A stretch of 64,000 nt of DNA from Lethocerus indicus (lineage: Eukaryota > Arthropoda > Insecta > Hemiptera > Belostomatidae), in the NCBI GenBank assembly GCA_019843655.1, contig JACDQD010000004.1:11222001-11286000 (forward strand), given 5' to 3'. The notes below the pieces were generated by a model. That model was not told the origin of the DNA and did no database searches. It was given only the letters and a program-made list of their open reading frames with translations. The position numbers and the translations under genes are program-made. Of the stretch, positions 62,854-64,000 are shown in pieces; position 1 is the first letter of the stretch; each line of letters opens with the position of its first letter.

Positions 62854-64000
62854 GTAAGAGTCGTTAAAAGAAAGCATTTTTATCGATCCCTACTGGAAGA
62901 GAGGAGTTTTTTTGCTAGATATTTTTAATAATCGACACCATTTTAATAACTTAACATAATAGGCATGACCGTTAAATACCTTTAAAAAAATCATTTATCC
63001 AATATTTTAATATTGTATTTATGAATTAAATTTATGACACTAATATCACCCGGTATCACAGCTGTCACTGTAAGCTAATAAATGCCTGCATGTAAAGCAA
63101 ATTGATTCATTTGTCTCTAGCGGTGGGCGTAACACCTTCTAACTTTGTACCTGTCCTCTGAGGCTCTGGGGTCGACTATTTATCCAACTGTTCCGCTTCT
63201 ACTTCACCCTCAGTACACTGCCACACTTGATTAATTTATTTCCTTCCTCGTTCATTACATTCTTGATACATCTGTCGACACTACTGAACAGCGGAAGATA
63301 CAATCCGCCTTCACTCAACTGAACAACAAACAGTTCACTTCAAATAAACAACGAACGGAGAAATACACAACCGTCCATCGCAAGATAAATATTTGTTCTT
63401 TATATAAAACAGAATACAACTTTAACAAGCATTCTCAGTATATTCACCTAGATATATCTGTCCAATATTACAGTTTTTTCGGTACTAGAGTTCTGTCAAA
63501 AGCTTAATTACTCCAGATTATAAGTTCTCAATATACATTATTCTAATCTTGTAATATCTCATAAAGTAACAATAACTAGTATTACCTGTGGAATAACTGG
63601 ATACAAAATACAGTAATATCGTAGTAACAATATTCAAGAATACTGCAGTGGCAATAGTGGTAGAAATTCATGTGTCTCTCTTTTTTTTTGTTTAAGAAGG
63701 TAACAATCTAAATAGCTATATTAAGGCCTAACGGGCGAGTGGAGACAGAAAATCGCATTATTAGAAGAGAGAGGGACGGATATTCTGAGCCACAGTGTCA
63801 ATGAAACAGATATTGTCAGCAGAATAATTGATACGCAACAGTTCATGTATTTAAAATTAGGAAATTCATCTAGTTTAAGAAAAAAAACGGGCAAATGGCT
63901 GCAGAAAATCGCCTATCGACGGTATAAAACGTATGCGTATCGCGAAAGAAAACATTTAATTAATAAAAGGAATTCCTTTTGTATATATGGCTTCAGGGAA
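62854..64000. other. AT-rich non-coding DNA
   Basis: No gene seen. The stretch is AT-rich, with short A and T runs. It contains two diverged copies of a 26-bp word (63731-63756 and 63887-63912) ending CAGAAAATCGC; a third relative lies at 27053. Confidence 0.5.

Overview
This window looks like non-coding DNA from a eukaryotic nuclear genome, most likely an arthropod and probably an insect. There are no bacterial-style operons or long conserved ORFs, and the six-frame translation is closed by stops every few dozen codons. Microsatellites and minisatellites are frequent. The one recognisable protein fragment is the N-terminus of a mariner-like transposase of a type common in insect genomes. AT-rich sequence alternates with GC- and CpG-rich blocks of roughly 0.3-0.7 kb in which CpG is not depleted. 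The species assignment is inference; nothing here identifies a lineage below arthropod.

Layout. 1-35 kb is mosaic non-coding DNA with a few short candidate exons (3487-3585 minus, 18936-18995 plus) and simple repeats. 35.0-35.6 kb is a minisatellite with a unit of about 49 bp: a constant GC-rich core with AT-rich, variable linkers. 42.609-43.166 kb is a complete non-autonomous mariner-type transposon with 78-bp terminal inverted repeats, a TA target duplication and an internally deleted transposase gene. 43-64 kb is again mosaic DNA, with several long (AT)n arrays, two perfect 20-bp palindromes, a candidate 51-bp exon (49763-49813) and a possible first coding exon near 62.7 kb.

No gene product can be named from the window. 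The plus-strand candidates at 18936 and 49763 are both phase 1-1 and would join in one open frame. That is what one expects of small cassette exons in very long introns, but acceptor/donor pairs around short open frames also arise by chance: my rough estimate is about a dozen in 128 kb of double-stranded search space. They are leads, not calls. The secure content is the mariner derivative, the minisatellite, the microsatellites and the palindromes. No CRISPR array, tRNA, rRNA or known microRNA was recognised.
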